From positions 6,460 to 70,459 of the forward strand of contig NZ_JNJP01000014.1 in NCBI RefSeq assembly GCF_000701705.1: 64,000 bases of DNA, given 5' to 3'. The DNA comes from Bilophila wadsworthia ATCC 49260 (GTDB taxonomy: Bacteria; Desulfobacterota; Desulfovibrionia; Desulfovibrionales; Desulfovibrionaceae). Position numbers and translations under genes: made by a program. Shown here piece after piece: positions 25,361 to 34,892 of this stretch. A model generated the notes under the pieces. That model was not told the origin of the DNA, did not search any database, and saw nothing but the letters and a program-made list of their open reading frames with translations. Every line of letters begins with the position of its first letter. The stretch's first letter is position 1.

Positions 25361-26380
25361 TCAACAGGCCTGGCGGACGGTGGACATGCGTACCTCAAGG
25401 TAGCGGGAGAGCCGGGTCAGCGGCACCAGCAGGAGCAGGTAGCCGATGGTGGCGATGATCAGCGGCGTCGGGTTGGCCGTCCACGACTGCACCACAAGCG
25501 CCTCGCGCAGCAGTTCCGGGATGCCGACCACGGAACAGATGACGGTTTCCTTGAGCAGCGCCACGAACTGCCCGGTCAGCGGCGGCATGGCGGTCTTGAA
25601 GGCCTGCGGGAAAACGATGAGCCGGAAGGTCTTGAAGGTGCCGAGCCCGAGGGAGCGCGCCGCCTCAAGCTGCCCATGCCCCACGGCGCTGACGCCCGAA
25701 CGCAGGATTTCGCTGAAAAACGCGCTGTGGTTCAGGGTGAGGGTCAGGATGCCGGATACCATCAGCGGCAGGTAGATGCCGATGAACGGCGCGCCGTAGT
25801 GGATAAGGGACACCAGCACGATGGTGGGCAGGGCACGGAACACATCCACGTACACCTTGACGAACCCGGTCATGACCTTGTTCTCGAAGAAGCGCACGAG
25901 GGTCAGGAAAACGCCGAGCCAGAAGGCGCACAGCGTGGCGATGATCCCCACCTCAAGCGTGGTCATGAACCCGCCCGCCAGTGCCTTCATCCCGCTTTCG
26001 CCGAGGATCTCGAAATTGAAGAACACGTAGGCCAGCCGCGACCAGTCCGCGCCGGAATAACGGACGAAGAGCCAGCCCCAGAGCAGGAGGAGCCCCACGG
26101 CGGCGCAGGAGGAAAGCACCCGCCCCAGGTTCCTGTTGGACAGGAAGACGATGCCGCCGACGATGGAAAAGAGGGCATAGCCGAACAGCGAAAGGCTCCC
26201 CAGCGTGCTCATGCCGCCGCCCACGGGCGTCGCGCCGGGCAGGAGGAGCCCCCACGCGATCAGGACGGCAAGCCCGGACAGGGCGGCTTTCGGCGAATGG
26301 TACCAGGGGCCGGCGACACGTGCGCGGCGGCGCGGACGCGGAACCCCTCCGGCCTCTGCCGGATGCGGATCTCTGGACAT
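25361..26380 (-). CDS. Polar amino acid ABC transporter permease
   Basis: 339 residues. Extra N-terminal helices precede the HisM/GlnP-type permease core, with EAARSLGLGTFKTFRLIVFPQAFKTAMPPL as the EAA loop that contacts the ATPase. I prefer the ATG at 26380 (GAGG six bases before) over a GTG at 26392 that overlaps the ATPase stop. With the homologous permease upstream it forms a heterodimeric channel. Such an N-terminal helical extension is also present in the partner. Confidence 0.88.
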   Translation of the reverse strand: MSRDPHPAEAGGVPRPRRRARVAGPWYHSPKAALSGLAVLIAWGLLLPGATPVGGGMSTLGSLSLFGYALFSIVGGIVFLSNRNLGRVLSSCAAVGLLLLWGWLFVRYSGADWSRLAYVFFNFEILGESGMKALAGGFMTTLEVGIIATLCAFWLGVFLTLVRFFENKVMTGFVKVYVDVFRALPTIVLVSLIHYGAPFIGIYLPLMVSGILTLTLNHSAFFSEILRSGVSAVGHGQLEAARSLGLGTFKTFRLIVFPQAFKTAMPPLTGQFVALLKETVICSVVGIPELLREALVVQSWTANPTPLIIATIGYLLLLVPLTRLSRYLEVRMSTVRQAC

Positions 26381-26388
26381 GGCAGGCC

Positions 26389-27132
26389 TCACAGGATCTT
26401 GCTGAGAAAACTTCTGCAGCGTTCGTGCCGGGGGTTGGTGAAGACCTCTTGCGGCGATCCTTCCTCGATGATCACGCCGTCGGCCAGCACGAGCACCTTA
26501 TCCGCCACTTCGCGGATAAAGGACATTTCATGGCTCACCACCACCATCGTCATGCCCTGCTTCGCCAGATCAATCATGACTTCAAGGACTTCCCCGATCA
26601 TTTCCGGGTCAAGGGCGCTGGTAGGCTCGTCGAAGAGCATGACTTCGGGGCGCATGGCGAGCGCGCGGGCGATGGCCACGCGCTGCTGCTGCCCGCCCGA
26701 AAGCATGTCGGGGTAGGAGGCGTGCTTGTCGGCGAGCCCGACTCTGGAGAGCAGCTCCATGCCGTACGCTTCGGCCTCCTTATGGGAGAGGCCGCGCACG
26801 TTGACCGGGGCCAGCATGATGTTCTGGATGGCGGTCATGTGCGGGAACAGGTTGAACCCCTGAAACACCATGCCGATGTTCTCGCGCATCTTGTTGAGGT
26901 TCAGGTGGGGGTCGGTGATCTCCTGGGCGTTGATGAAAATCTCGCCGGAGCTGGCTTCCTCCAGCCTGTTCAGACATCGCAGGAACGTGCTCTTGCCCGA
27001 TCCCGAGGGGCCGATGACCGCGCAGACCTCACCCTTGGCGACGGTGGTGCTGATGCCGCGCAGGACATGAACATCCTTATAATGCTTATGCAGGTCGCAG
27101 ACTTCGATCATGCACGATGCGGTGTTGTCCAT
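26389..27132 (-). CDS. Polar amino acid ABC transporter ATPase
   Basis: 247 residues with Walker A GPSGSGKST, the Q-loop, signature LSGGQQQR, Walker B VMLFDEPTSALDP and the switch His (VVSHEMSF). It is closest to the GlnQ/HisP class. I chose the ATG at 27132 (AAGGAG nine bases ahead), which overlaps the permease end by 25 bases; an alternative ATG at 27111 overlaps the permease stop as ATGA. Confidence 0.95.
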   Translation of the reverse strand: MDNTASCMIEVCDLHKHYKDVHVLRGISTTVAKGEVCAVIGPSGSGKSTFLRCLNRLEEASSGEIFINAQEITDPHLNLNKMRENIGMVFQGFNLFPHMTAIQNIMLAPVNVRGLSHKEAEAYGMELLSRVGLADKHASYPDMLSGGQQQRVAIARALAMRPEVMLFDEPTSALDPEMIGEVLEVMIDLAKQGMTMVVVSHEMSFIREVADKVLVLADGVIIEEGSPQEVFTNPRHERCRSFLSKIL

Positions 27133-28094
27133 CTCGCGAGTCTCCTTTCGAGCAACGTGCTTCCGTACATGAGCGGCAGAAGCAGTATCAGATACATGAT
27201 GGTGATGGTGACGAGGGGGGTCGGGTTGGCCTTCCATTCCACGATTTCCATGGCCCGCTTGAGCAGTTCGGGCATACCCACCACGGAGACGAAGGCCGTG
27301 GCCTTGAGCAGCCCCACCAGGTGCCCCGTGAGCGGCGGCAGCACCACGCGGATCGCAAGCGGCAGGATGACGAAGCGCATGGTCTGGATCACGCCGAGCC
27401 CGAGGGAACGGGCCGCCTCCACATGCCCCCGGCTCACGGATTCGATCCCGGCCCGGAAGTATTCGATCATGAAGGCCAGCGCGCTGAGGAAAAGCCCGCA
27501 CACGCCCGCCGCAAAGGGCGTGCTGTGGATTTCAAGGAACGGCAGCGCATAGTAGATGAAGATGACCAGCACGAGGATGGGCAGCGAGCGGAACACATCC
27601 ACGAACGCGTCGATGGCACAGTTGAAGATCGGGTTGTTCAGGGTGCGGATGATCGCGATGATCGGCGCGATGGTCACGGACAGCACGGCCGAACAGATGA
27701 AGATCAGCAGCGTATTCTCAAGCCCGCCGAGCAGGATGGGCCACGTTTCGACGATGAGTTCCCTGTTGAAGAACATCATGCCGAGCATATCCCACTGTGC
27801 CCCGGAATACCGGTAAAACACCAGCCCGAGCAAACCGAGGAAGCCGAGCGCGGCAGCCGTCCCCGCCAGTTGCGGGCGCCTTTTGTCCATTGTGGTCACA
27901 ATCATGGGGACGGCCGCGAGCAGCATATACAGGCCCATGCCAAGCCAGCCGCCGATGCCGAGCGAGGTTCCCGCCGGTGGGAGAAGGCCCCACGCGGCCG
28001 CGATGAGGGCGACCACCAGCCCCCACAGGAATCCGTCACGCTGATACCAGAGCCGTTGCCGCTTCTGCCGCGAGTGTGTGTTCTCTGCCTGCAT
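27108..28094 (-). CDS. Polar amino acid ABC transporter permease
   Basis: 328 residues, about eight hydrophobic segments, with the permease core in the second half (GGLENTLLIFICSAVLSVTI, RSLPILVLVIFIYYALPF) and the EAA loop EAARSLGLGVIQTMRFVILPLAIRVVLPPL. It resembles the permease at 25361 along its length, including the extra N-terminal helices, so the pair arose by duplication. It overlaps the ATPase gene, a sign of coupled translation. Confidence 0.9.
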   Translation of the reverse strand: MQAENTHSRQKRQRLWYQRDGFLWGLVVALIAAAWGLLPPAGTSLGIGGWLGMGLYMLLAAVPMIVTTMDKRRPQLAGTAAALGFLGLLGLVFYRYSGAQWDMLGMMFFNRELIVETWPILLGGLENTLLIFICSAVLSVTIAPIIAIIRTLNNPIFNCAIDAFVDVFRSLPILVLVIFIYYALPFLEIHSTPFAAGVCGLFLSALAFMIEYFRAGIESVSRGHVEAARSLGLGVIQTMRFVILPLAIRVVLPPLTGHLVGLLKATAFVSVVGMPELLKRAMEIVEWKANPTPLVTITIMYLILLLPLMYGSTLLERRLARWTTPHRA

Positions 28095-28112
28095 TGCGTC
28101 CTCCGCCGGGAA

Positions 28113-28134
28113 GGGCGGCGCTGGAACGCCGCCC
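28113..28134 (-). promoter_or_regulatory. Intercistronic hairpin between binding-protein and permease genes
   Basis: GGGCGGCG-CTGGAA-CGCCGCCC, a perfect eight-base stem after the binding-protein stop, without a T-run in the direction of transcription. Like the one after tctC, it could stabilise the binding-protein message. Confidence 0.6.
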
Positions 28135-28142
28135 CAAAAAGG

Positions 28143-28952
28143 TTATTTCGGCTGCCAGGGGGTCGTGTACACGTGCACAGTGGAAGAATCGGGGCCGGGC
28201 TTCGTGCCGAGCCACTTTTCGTACAGGGCGGCGAGCGTCCCGTCCCGCTTCATGCTGTTGAGGATCGTGTTGTATTCGTCGCGCAGGGGATCGCCCTTGC
28301 GGAAGGCCACGCCCTGAACGAACACGTCGCCCACGGGGAAGGCCACGCCGAGCATGGGGTAATTCTTGATCTGATAGAGGGCGCGGGTCTGTTCGCGCAG
28401 GTAGGCGTCGAGCCGCTTGTTCATGAGATCCATGAGGATGTCGATGGAGCGGTCGTAGGTGCGGATGGTGTACGGGCCGTACTTTTCCTGGTTGGCGTCA
28501 AGCCAGCGCTGTTCGGCGGTGCCCGCCTCGGCGCCCACGCTCTTGCCCTTGAGCTGTTCCGGGCTGGTGATGGCGTCGTTCTTCCGGGTCACGAAGGCGA
28601 GCTGAGCGTCAACCCACGGATCGGAAAAGTCCATCATGACAAGGCGTTCCTTGTTGATCCACGTATTCCCGGCGGCATCCCACTTCTTGGCCTGGAGCCC
28701 CGGGGCGAGCCCGGCGAAAGGAATGTTCGTCATCACAAGCTGTTTGCCCATGCGCTTGGCCACTTCCGCGTGCAGATCCACCTCGAATCCCACCAGTTTC
28801 CCGTTTTCCATGAAGGCGAAAGGCGGGGCCGTGGCGTTGACCGCGGCACGCAGTTCCTTGCCGGAATCGGCGGCTTCGGCCTTCACCGTCCCCATCACGA
28901 GCCCCGTACAGGCCATTGCAGCCAACAAGACAAGAACATGTAACCGGTTCAT
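28143..28952 (-). CDS. Periplasmic amino-acid-type ABC binding protein
   Basis: 269 residues. A signal peptide (MNRLHVLVLLAAMACTGLVMG, cleavage near AEAA) precedes a family 3 solute-binding fold: LRAAVNATAPPFAFMENGKLVGFEVDL, DAAGNTWINKERLVMMDFSDPW, and a C-terminal segment with SMKRDGTLAALYEKW. In canonical amino-acid binders an Arg and Asp grip the alpha-amino acid; here the usual Arg region reads QLAFVTRKND. The start is the ATG at 28952 with AGAGGAG upstream. It is the first gene of the seven-gene minus-strand operon. Confidence 0.92.
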   Translation of the reverse strand: MNRLHVLVLLAAMACTGLVMGTVKAEAADSGKELRAAVNATAPPFAFMENGKLVGFEVDLHAEVAKRMGKQLVMTNIPFAGLAPGLQAKKWDAAGNTWINKERLVMMDFSDPWVDAQLAFVTRKNDAITSPEQLKGKSVGAEAGTAEQRWLDANQEKYGPYTIRTYDRSIDILMDLMNKRLDAYLREQTRALYQIKNYPMLGVAFPVGDVFVQGVAFRKGDPLRDEYNTILNSMKRDGTLAALYEKWLGTKPGPDSSTVHVYTTPWQPK

Positions 28953-29118
28953 ACTGTGACTCCTCTGTTGAGGGTTCTCTCGCACCGGGAAACCCCAGGG
29001 TTTCCGGCTTGCATCAACCGCATATGGAGGCGCTTTCGCGTTTCCCCGTTCCTTGTGCGGGCCGCTTCCCGAGGCAATGGGAAGGCCCGCTTGCTGGTGT
29101 TTGCCGTGGCGTTTTTTA

Positions 29119-29132
29119 GTTCACTATATGAA
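29119..29132 (-). promoter_or_regulatory. IclR-type operator, binding-protein promoter
   Basis: Read on the minus strand the site is TTCATATAGTGAAC, identical over 14 bases to the site at 30215-30228. It lies about 45 bases beyond a TTGACA -35 box (29179-29174), thus near or just downstream of the expected transcription start, a position that suits repression. Confidence 0.7.
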
Positions 29133-29173
29133 ATTCATTTTGTAATATAAAACTAAACTGGTTCCTCACGTGA

Positions 29174-29179
29174 TGTCAA
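29174..29179 (-). promoter_or_regulatory. TTGACA -35 element of the ABC transporter operon
   Basis: A perfect -35 hexamer on the minus strand; the -10 at normal spacing (TAGTTT or the following TTATAT) is weaker. The transcript would start near 29145 with a leader of nearly 200 bases before the binding-protein gene. Confidence 0.45.
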
Positions 29180-30168
29180 GAGGGGCGGCACCGTATCCAT
29201 CACGAAAATTTCAATGGAAAAACACAACGAAGCATGGCGGACATTTTCCGCCACCTGACCATAGCCAATTTATTGCCATACAAAATTTCATACGGGTTTT
29301 CAGAGGGTACCGTACGGCGGCGCGCCCCCCCAACGGGGACGGATGCCATCCGGCATGTATCGCCCTGGCAAGCGGCCTGTTTGCGGCTGGCGGCTGCGGT
29401 GTGCCGGTTCCCCAAGCCTTCATGGGCATAGGGAAAACCCAAAAGGGATTGCCTGTACCGCCTCGCCTCCTCCATCGCTTTACTGGAAGCCCGGAAACCT
29501 TTTGCGGGGCGCTCCTCAACGCCGCCCATTGATACGCCCACACGGGCGAACGGAAGAAAACCGGCAAAGAAACGATCCCCATACAGCCCTGGCAGGCGGG
29601 GAACGCGCGGAACACATTATCAAGTTGGAAATATAAGATCATATCTATTTAATAATATTACAGTTTACAGCTTTTTTCTTCAATCCCCCCGCAAGCGCTT
29701 TTCCGTCCCGCCTGCCTCCTGCCGCCCTGCTTCCGGATTGGATGTTTCGAAAGAAGCAAGCCCGGCGGGCACCATGACCAGCCCGGCGGGCCATGCGCCA
29801 ACGGGCCTCCCCTTGCGCCTATCCCCACGGTGATGCGGGTGAAGGCAACGACGCCCACGACGCCGAACGCAACCTGATCCTATCCATGCGTGGATACGTG
29901 ACAAAGGACCTTTCCACAGAAACCGGCCCATCCGCGCGTATCCTCATTGCGCCGCGGCGCCTCCCCCGCCTTCCTGCCCGCACCGGCTTTCCCGCCAACG
30001 GTGCCTATCCTGCTGGAAGGCCGGGCCGCCTTTCCCCACACGCCAAGCGCGGCGGTAGCAGGCAGCCTGCCCACATCCCGCCTTCCGAGCAAAAAACGCT
30101 TTGAACTGCATATGATAAGGAAAAAGCAAAAATCTTTCGGCAAGGCTCCCCTTTTTCGGCCCTGCCGC

Positions 30169-30197
30169 TTGACTTCTTTTGGCGAACCTCATATTTT
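30169..30197 (+). promoter_or_regulatory. Sigma-70 promoter of the acyl-CoA synthetase operon
   Basis: TTGACT (30169-30174), a 17-base spacer, and TATTTT (30192-30197). The transcription start would be near 30204, so the operator at 30214 lies at about +10 to +25, a position where a bound repressor stops initiation or clearance. Confidence 0.7.
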
Positions 30198-30213
30198 CGC
30201 ATTATGAATTTTA

Positions 30214-30228
30214 GTTCATATAGTGAAC
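30214..30228 (+). promoter_or_regulatory. IclR-type operator GTTCATATAGTGAAC
   Basis: GTTCA-TATAG-TGAAC, a perfect five-base inverted repeat. Its core of 14 bases equals the site in front of the divergent ABC operon, in the same orientation relative to transcription. The IclR gene at 36955, inside this operon region, is the best candidate to bind both. Confidence 0.72.
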
Positions 30229-30303
30229 AACAAAAAAACAGCCGGTGTCCCAAACCAGAACGCCGCAAGGCACTCCCCTGACCGCCGGACAAAGGAGTCT
30301 CCC

Positions 30304-32499
30304 GTGAAAAAATCCCCTTGGAAACTGGATCCCTTGTTCACGCCACGCTCCATCGCGGTGATCGGCGCATCCCCCAACGGCGGGGCGGGTTCCATCGTCC
30401 TCAGGAACATGCAGCGCCTCGGCTATACGGGTACGGTGTATCCCATCAACCCAAAGTATAAGGAAATCTTTGGGTACCCCTGCTACGCGTCCCTGCGCGA
30501 TCTCCCCGCCCCGGCGGACTGCGCCGCCGTGCTGCTGGGCAGCCGTTCGCTGCTGCCCATGCTTGAGGAGGCGCACGCCGCAGGCGTCAAGGGGGTCTGG
30601 GGTTTTGCCAGCGGATTTGCCGAAACGGGCGGGGAAGGCCGGGCCATGCAGCGGCGCATCCACGATTTCTGCCATGAGTCCGGCCTGCTGTTCTGCGGCC
30701 CCAACTGCGTGGGCTATGCCAACATCACCGACAAGACCTGCATGTACAGCGCCCCGCTCCCGCAGGCGTTCCGCCCCGGCGACATCGGCGTCATCGCCCA
30801 GAGCGGCGCGGTGCTGCTGGCGCTCGGCAACGCCAACCGCATGGCCGGGTTCTCCCGCCTCATTTCCTCCGGCAACGAAGCGGCCCTCGGGCTCGCCGAC
30901 TACATGGACTATCTGGTCGACGACGACGCCACGCATGTGATCGCCCTCTTCATCGAAACCATCCGCGACCCGGAAGCCTTCGCCGCCGCGTGCTCCCGCG
31001 CCGCGGAAAAGGGCAAGCCCGTCATCGCGCTCAAGGTCGGGCGCTCGGAACTCGCCTGCCGCGTGGCGGCCACCCATACCGGGGCCATCGCGGGAAGCGA
31101 CCGGATACTCGACGCCTTTTTCCGCCGTGCCAACGTCATGCGGGTCAACACCCTCGACGACCTGCTCGAAACCGCCGTCCTGTTCAGCGGGCTGCGCGGC
31201 CTTTCCGCCGGTTCGCCGAAGGTGGGGATGGCCACGGTTTCCGGCGGCGAAATGGGCATGTTGGCGGACGTGTGCGCGGACAGCGGCCTCGTCTTCCCGC
31301 CCGTTTCCGAGGCCGGGAAGGAACGGCTCCGCAAGGTGCTCCCGCCCTACGCCCCCATCGCCAACCCCCTCGACGCGTGGGGCAGCGGCGATCTGCGCGA
31401 GGCCTACCCCGCCAGCCTCGGCATCCTCGCCGCCGAGGAGGATGTGGAAACGCTCATCGTCTCGCAGGACATCCCCGGCAACATGGCCCCCGAACAGGTG
31501 GAGCAGTTCTCGGACGTGGCCCGCGCCGCCGTCGCCGTGCGCGCCGCCTCCGGCAAGCCGGTCATCGTCGTTTCCAATATCTCCGGCGGCATCGATCCGG
31601 CCATCGGCGATATCCTCGCACAAGGCAACGTCCCCGTGGTGCAGGGCAGCGGCGCGGGCATCCCCGCCATCCGGCGCTGGATAGACTGGTGCGCCGCGCG
31701 CGCGGCGAAAACGGCATCTCCCTACCCCCGGAAGGATTCCCCCACTCCTTCCATACTCCCCCCCGAACTGGCTTCGGAACTCGACGCCAGTTCGGGCGTA
31801 TTGCCCTACGCGCTTTCCGCCCGCCTGCTGCGCCATTTCGGGATCGCCATAGATCACGAGGAGCTTGCGGTTTCGCTTGAGGAAGGCATGGCGGCAGCCG
31901 GGCGCATCGGCTATCCCGTCGCCCTGAAAGCCGCCTCCCCCGACATCGCGCACAAGACCGAGACCGGCCTCGTCAAGCTCAACCTCCGCACCGGCGCGGA
32001 ATTCGCGGCGGCATGGCGCGAGCTTGAAGGCATCCTTGCCCTGCACCACGCGGACGCGCGGCGCGAGGGGATGCTCGTGCAAGGCATGGTGCGGAGCGCG
32101 GGCGGCAAATCCGGCGACGTGGTGGAAACCATTGTCGGCGTGAACCGTGACGGCGGGTTCGGATCGGCGGTCATGGTGGGGCTCGGCGGCGTGTTCGTGG
32201 AGCTGCTGCGCGACGTTTCGCTTGAGCTGGCCCCGCTCTCACCCGAAGGCGCCCGCGCCATGATCGGCAGGCTCAAGGCCGCCAAGTTGCTTACCGGCTT
32301 CCGAGGGCGCGCCGCGTCCGACGTGGAAGCCCTCTCCGATGTGCTCGTCCGGGTGGCAGCCATGTGCTGCGCGCTGGGCGACAGGCTCGTTTCGCTCGAC
32401 CTGAACCCGGTCATGGTGCTGCCGGAAGGGGAAGGCGTACGCATTGTGGACATCGTGATGCAGGTGGCTCCGGCACGGCATTGCGGGGAAACCGACTAA
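30304..32499 (+). CDS. ADP-forming acyl-CoA synthetase, fused alpha-beta
   Basis: 731 residues from the GTG at 30304 (AAGGAG seven bases ahead). The N-terminal CoA-binding domain (SIAVIGASPNGGAG), the succinyl-CoA-ligase-like domain with the phospho-His candidate near residue 258 (THTGAIAG), and the C-terminal ATP-grasp domain (GYPVALKAASPDIAHKTETGLVKL) follow the standard order. The reaction is acyl-CoA + ADP + Pi to acid + CoA + ATP. Being immediately before iorA and iorB, it should conserve energy from the aryl-acyl-CoA that they produce, as in fermentation of aromatic amino acids. Confidence 0.92.
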   Translation: MKKSPWKLDPLFTPRSIAVIGASPNGGAGSIVLRNMQRLGYTGTVYPINPKYKEIFGYPCYASLRDLPAPADCAAVLLGSRSLLPMLEEAHAAGVKGVWGFASGFAETGGEGRAMQRRIHDFCHESGLLFCGPNCVGYANITDKTCMYSAPLPQAFRPGDIGVIAQSGAVLLALGNANRMAGFSRLISSGNEAALGLADYMDYLVDDDATHVIALFIETIRDPEAFAAACSRAAEKGKPVIALKVGRSELACRVAATHTGAIAGSDRILDAFFRRANVMRVNTLDDLLETAVLFSGLRGLSAGSPKVGMATVSGGEMGMLADVCADSGLVFPPVSEAGKERLRKVLPPYAPIANPLDAWGSGDLREAYPASLGILAAEEDVETLIVSQDIPGNMAPEQVEQFSDVARAAVAVRAASGKPVIVVSNISGGIDPAIGDILAQGNVPVVQGSGAGIPAIRRWIDWCAARAAKTASPYPRKDSPTPSILPPELASELDASSGVLPYALSARLLRHFGIAIDHEELAVSLEEGMAAAGRIGYPVALKAASPDIAHKTETGLVKLNLRTGAEFAAAWRELEGILALHHADARREGMLVQGMVRSAGGKSGDVVETIVGVNRDGGFGSAVMVGLGGVFVELLRDVSLELAPLSPEGARAMIGRLKAAKLLTGFRGRAASDVEALSDVLVRVAAMCCALGDRLVSLDLNPVMVLPEGEGVRIVDIVMQVAPARHCGETD

Positions 32500-32518
32500 T
32501 CTTGATGGAGAAAAGCCG

Positions 32519-34291
32519 ATGAAGAAACTTCTGTCCGGCAACGAGGCCCTCGCACGGGGCGCGCTGGAAGCGCGCATAGAGATCGCCTGCGGCTATCCGG
32601 GGACACCCAGCTCGGAAATCCTTGAAAACGTCAGCAAGTACAAAGAAATATACTCAGAATGGTCGGTAAACGAGAAGGTGGCGATGGACGCCGCCGCGGG
32701 CGCGGCCTATTCCGGGCGCCGCGCGCTCGTGACCACCAAGCAGGTGGGCATGAACGTCATGTCCGATTCGCTGTTCTATACCGCCTACACCGGCGCGGAG
32801 GCCGCGCTCGTGGTCGTCACCGCCGACGATCCGGGCCTGTTCAGCTCCCAGAACGAGCAGGACAACCGCCACTACGCCAAGCTCGGCAAGTTCCCCATGC
32901 TGGAACCCTGCGACAGCCAGGAATGCAAGGATTTCATGATCGAAGCCGTGGACATGAGCGAACGCTTCGACACGCCCGTGGTCATCCGCACGACCATGCG
33001 CACCTCACATTCCAAGTCCGTGGTGGAGCTCGGCACCCCCGGCTCCTACGGGCGCGAGGTCGGCCCCTTCCCCCGCAACATCGAGAAGTACAACTCCATG
33101 TGCACGTGGGCGCGCAAGCGGCACTACATCCTTGAACAGCGCCTGCTGGACATCGAGGAATGGAGCAACACGTGGCCCGGCAACCGCATCGAATGGGGCG
33201 ACCGCGAATACGGCTTCATCGCCGGGGGCATCATCTACGAATACGTGAAGCAGGTCTTCCCCGAAGCCTCCATCCTCAAGCTCGGCATGTGCTACCCCCT
33301 GCCGAAGAAGCTGATCCGGGAGTTCGCGGACGGCGTGCGCAACGTCATCGTGGTCGAGGAGCTTGACCCCTTCATCGAGGAGCAGGTCAGGGCTATGGGC
33401 ATCCCCGCGCGCGGCAAGGACATTTTCTCCATCTGCGGCGAACTGCTGCCGGAGGACATCGCCGAAAGCTGCCGCAAGGCGGGCATCCTTAAAGATACGG
33501 CCCCCGCGTTCAGCGACACGTCCGAATCCCTCCCCAGCCGCAGCCCGCTGCTGTGCTCCGGCTGCCCGCACCGCTCCACGTTCTACAACCTTTCCCAGAT
33601 GAAGGTGCCGGTGGCGGGCGACATCGGCTGCTACAACCTCGGCACCCTGCCGCCCTTCAATGCCCAGCACACCATGGGGGCCATGGGCGCGAGCGTGGGC
33701 GTGCTGCACGGCATGGGCCTTTCCGGGCTGCCCGAGCCCGCCGTGTGCACCATCGGCGACGGCACCTTCTTCCATGCGGGCGTCGCGCCGCTACTGAACA
33801 TGGTCCACAACAAGGGCAAGGGCACGGTCATCATCATGGACAACCGCACCACCGCCATGACCGGGCATCAGGACAACCCCGGCATCGAGGCGACCCTGTC
33901 CCTCGGCACCGTGGCGCCTGTGGACATCGCCGGGCTGTGCCGCGCCTGCGGCGTGGAAAAGGTGCTCACCGCGGATGCCTTCGATCTCGCCGCCGTCCGG
34001 AAGGCGCTTGAAGAGTGCACCGCCTACGACGGGGTTTCCGTGCTCATCACGCGCGGGGACTGCGTGTTCGTCTCCCGCAGCCCCAAGCCCGCCCGCGTGG
34101 TGGATGCCGACAAGTGCATCGCCTGCGGCAAGTGCATCCAGAGCGGCTGCCCCTCCGTGGTGCTGTCCGACGAAAAGCACCCCAAGACCGGGAAGCGCAA
34201 GGCCCGCATCGAACCCGTGACCTGCGTCGGCTGCGGCATCTGCGCCCAGATCTGTCCCGTCCACGCCATCTCCGGCCCCGAACAAGCCTAA
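32519..34291 (+). CDS. iorA: Indolepyruvate ferredoxin oxidoreductase, alpha subunit
   Basis: 590 residues. N-terminal pyrimidine-binding domain (SGNEALARGALEARIEIACGYPGTPSSEI), central domain, then the thiamine-diphosphate domain with GDGTFFHAG and DNRTTAMTGHQDNPG, and two C-terminal [4Fe-4S] motifs, CIACGKCIQSGCP and CVGCGICAQICP. It decarboxylates aryl pyruvates to aryl-acetyl-CoA and reduces ferredoxin. The motif TGHQ(D/E)NPG is characteristic of the indolepyruvate rather than pyruvate type. Cytoplasmic, with IorB. Spacing of 19 bases after the synthetase gene supports one operon. Confidence 0.95.
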   Translation: MKKLLSGNEALARGALEARIEIACGYPGTPSSEILENVSKYKEIYSEWSVNEKVAMDAAAGAAYSGRRALVTTKQVGMNVMSDSLFYTAYTGAEAALVVVTADDPGLFSSQNEQDNRHYAKLGKFPMLEPCDSQECKDFMIEAVDMSERFDTPVVIRTTMRTSHSKSVVELGTPGSYGREVGPFPRNIEKYNSMCTWARKRHYILEQRLLDIEEWSNTWPGNRIEWGDREYGFIAGGIIYEYVKQVFPEASILKLGMCYPLPKKLIREFADGVRNVIVVEELDPFIEEQVRAMGIPARGKDIFSICGELLPEDIAESCRKAGILKDTAPAFSDTSESLPSRSPLLCSGCPHRSTFYNLSQMKVPVAGDIGCYNLGTLPPFNAQHTMGAMGASVGVLHGMGLSGLPEPAVCTIGDGTFFHAGVAPLLNMVHNKGKGTVIIMDNRTTAMTGHQDNPGIEATLSLGTVAPVDIAGLCRACGVEKVLTADAFDLAAVRKALEECTAYDGVSVLITRGDCVFVSRSPKPARVVDADKCIACGKCIQSGCPSVVLSDEKHPKTGKRKARIEPVTCVGCGICAQICPVHAISGPEQA

Positions 34292-34304
34292 GGAGCGCAT
34301 CCCC

Positions 34305-34892
34305 ATGAAAAAGACCATCCGTTTCCTCATCACCGGGGTCGGCGGGCAGGGAACCATCCTCGCCAGCGACATCCTCGCCGAAGTAGGGCTCCGGCTCGGC
34401 CACGACGCCAAGAAATCCGACATCCTCGGCCTCGCCGTGCGCGGCGGCTCCGTGGTCAGCCACATCATCTGGGGCGAAAACGTCCGCGCGCCCATGATCG
34501 ACCGGGGCACCGCCGACTATTACCTGAGCTTCGAATGGCTGGAGGGCCTGCGGCGGCTCGTCTATACGAATAAGGATACGGTCGTGCTCGCCAACGACTG
34601 GCGCATCGACCCCGTATCGGTAAGCTCCGGGCAGGCCGACTATCCCGACGAGGACGGCATCCGCGCCGCCATCCGCGAACGCTGCGCGGGCCTGCGGGAA
34701 ATCCCGGCCACGCCGCTCGCCGTGGAGATGGGCAACGCCCGCGTGTTCAACAGCGTCATGATGGGCGGGCTGGCCCAGCTCGTCGGGGGCGACGCCGACG
34801 TCTGGCGCTCCGTCATCGCCGACCGGGTCGCGCCCAAAGTGCGGGATCTCAATGTCCGGGCATTCGATGCCGGGCTGAACCACACGTTCTAG
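34305..34892 (+). CDS. iorB: Indolepyruvate ferredoxin oxidoreductase, beta subunit
   Basis: 195 residues with the gamma-type domain of 2-oxoacid:ferredoxin oxidoreductases: FLITGVGGQGTILASDILAE at the start (glycine-rich loop), LGLAVRGGSVVSHI, and NSVMMGGLAQLVGG. It partners IorA. ATG at 34305 lies 13 bases after the iorA stop with AAGGAG between. Confidence 0.95.
   Translation: MKKTIRFLITGVGGQGTILASDILAEVGLRLGHDAKKSDILGLAVRGGSVVSHIIWGENVRAPMIDRGTADYYLSFEWLEGLRRLVYTNKDTVVLANDWRIDPVSVSSGQADYPDEDGIRAAIRERCAGLREIPATPLAVEMGNARVFNSVMMGGLAQLVGGDADVWRSVIADRVAPKVRDLNVRAFDAGLNHTF

Larger units (their letters stand above)
28953..30303. other. Long divergent control region
   Basis: 1.35 kb without a convincing gene on either strand. 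Both ends hold AT-rich promoter DNA with a shared operator (29119-29132 and 30214-30228). The middle (about 29200-30100) is mixed in base composition and only carries overlapping frames with no recognised domain. It could hide a small RNA or a decayed gene, but I see no direct evidence. Confidence 0.5.

Noticed and set aside
24050..26716. 888-codon plus-strand open frame
   Set aside because: Antisense to the M24 and ABC permease genes. Its Gly/His/Asp-rich sequence is the typical product of reading such genes backwards.
29200..29541. 113-codon minus-strand frame in the long divergent region
   Set aside because: No domain, no ribosome site, and several equally long overlapping frames in the same place.
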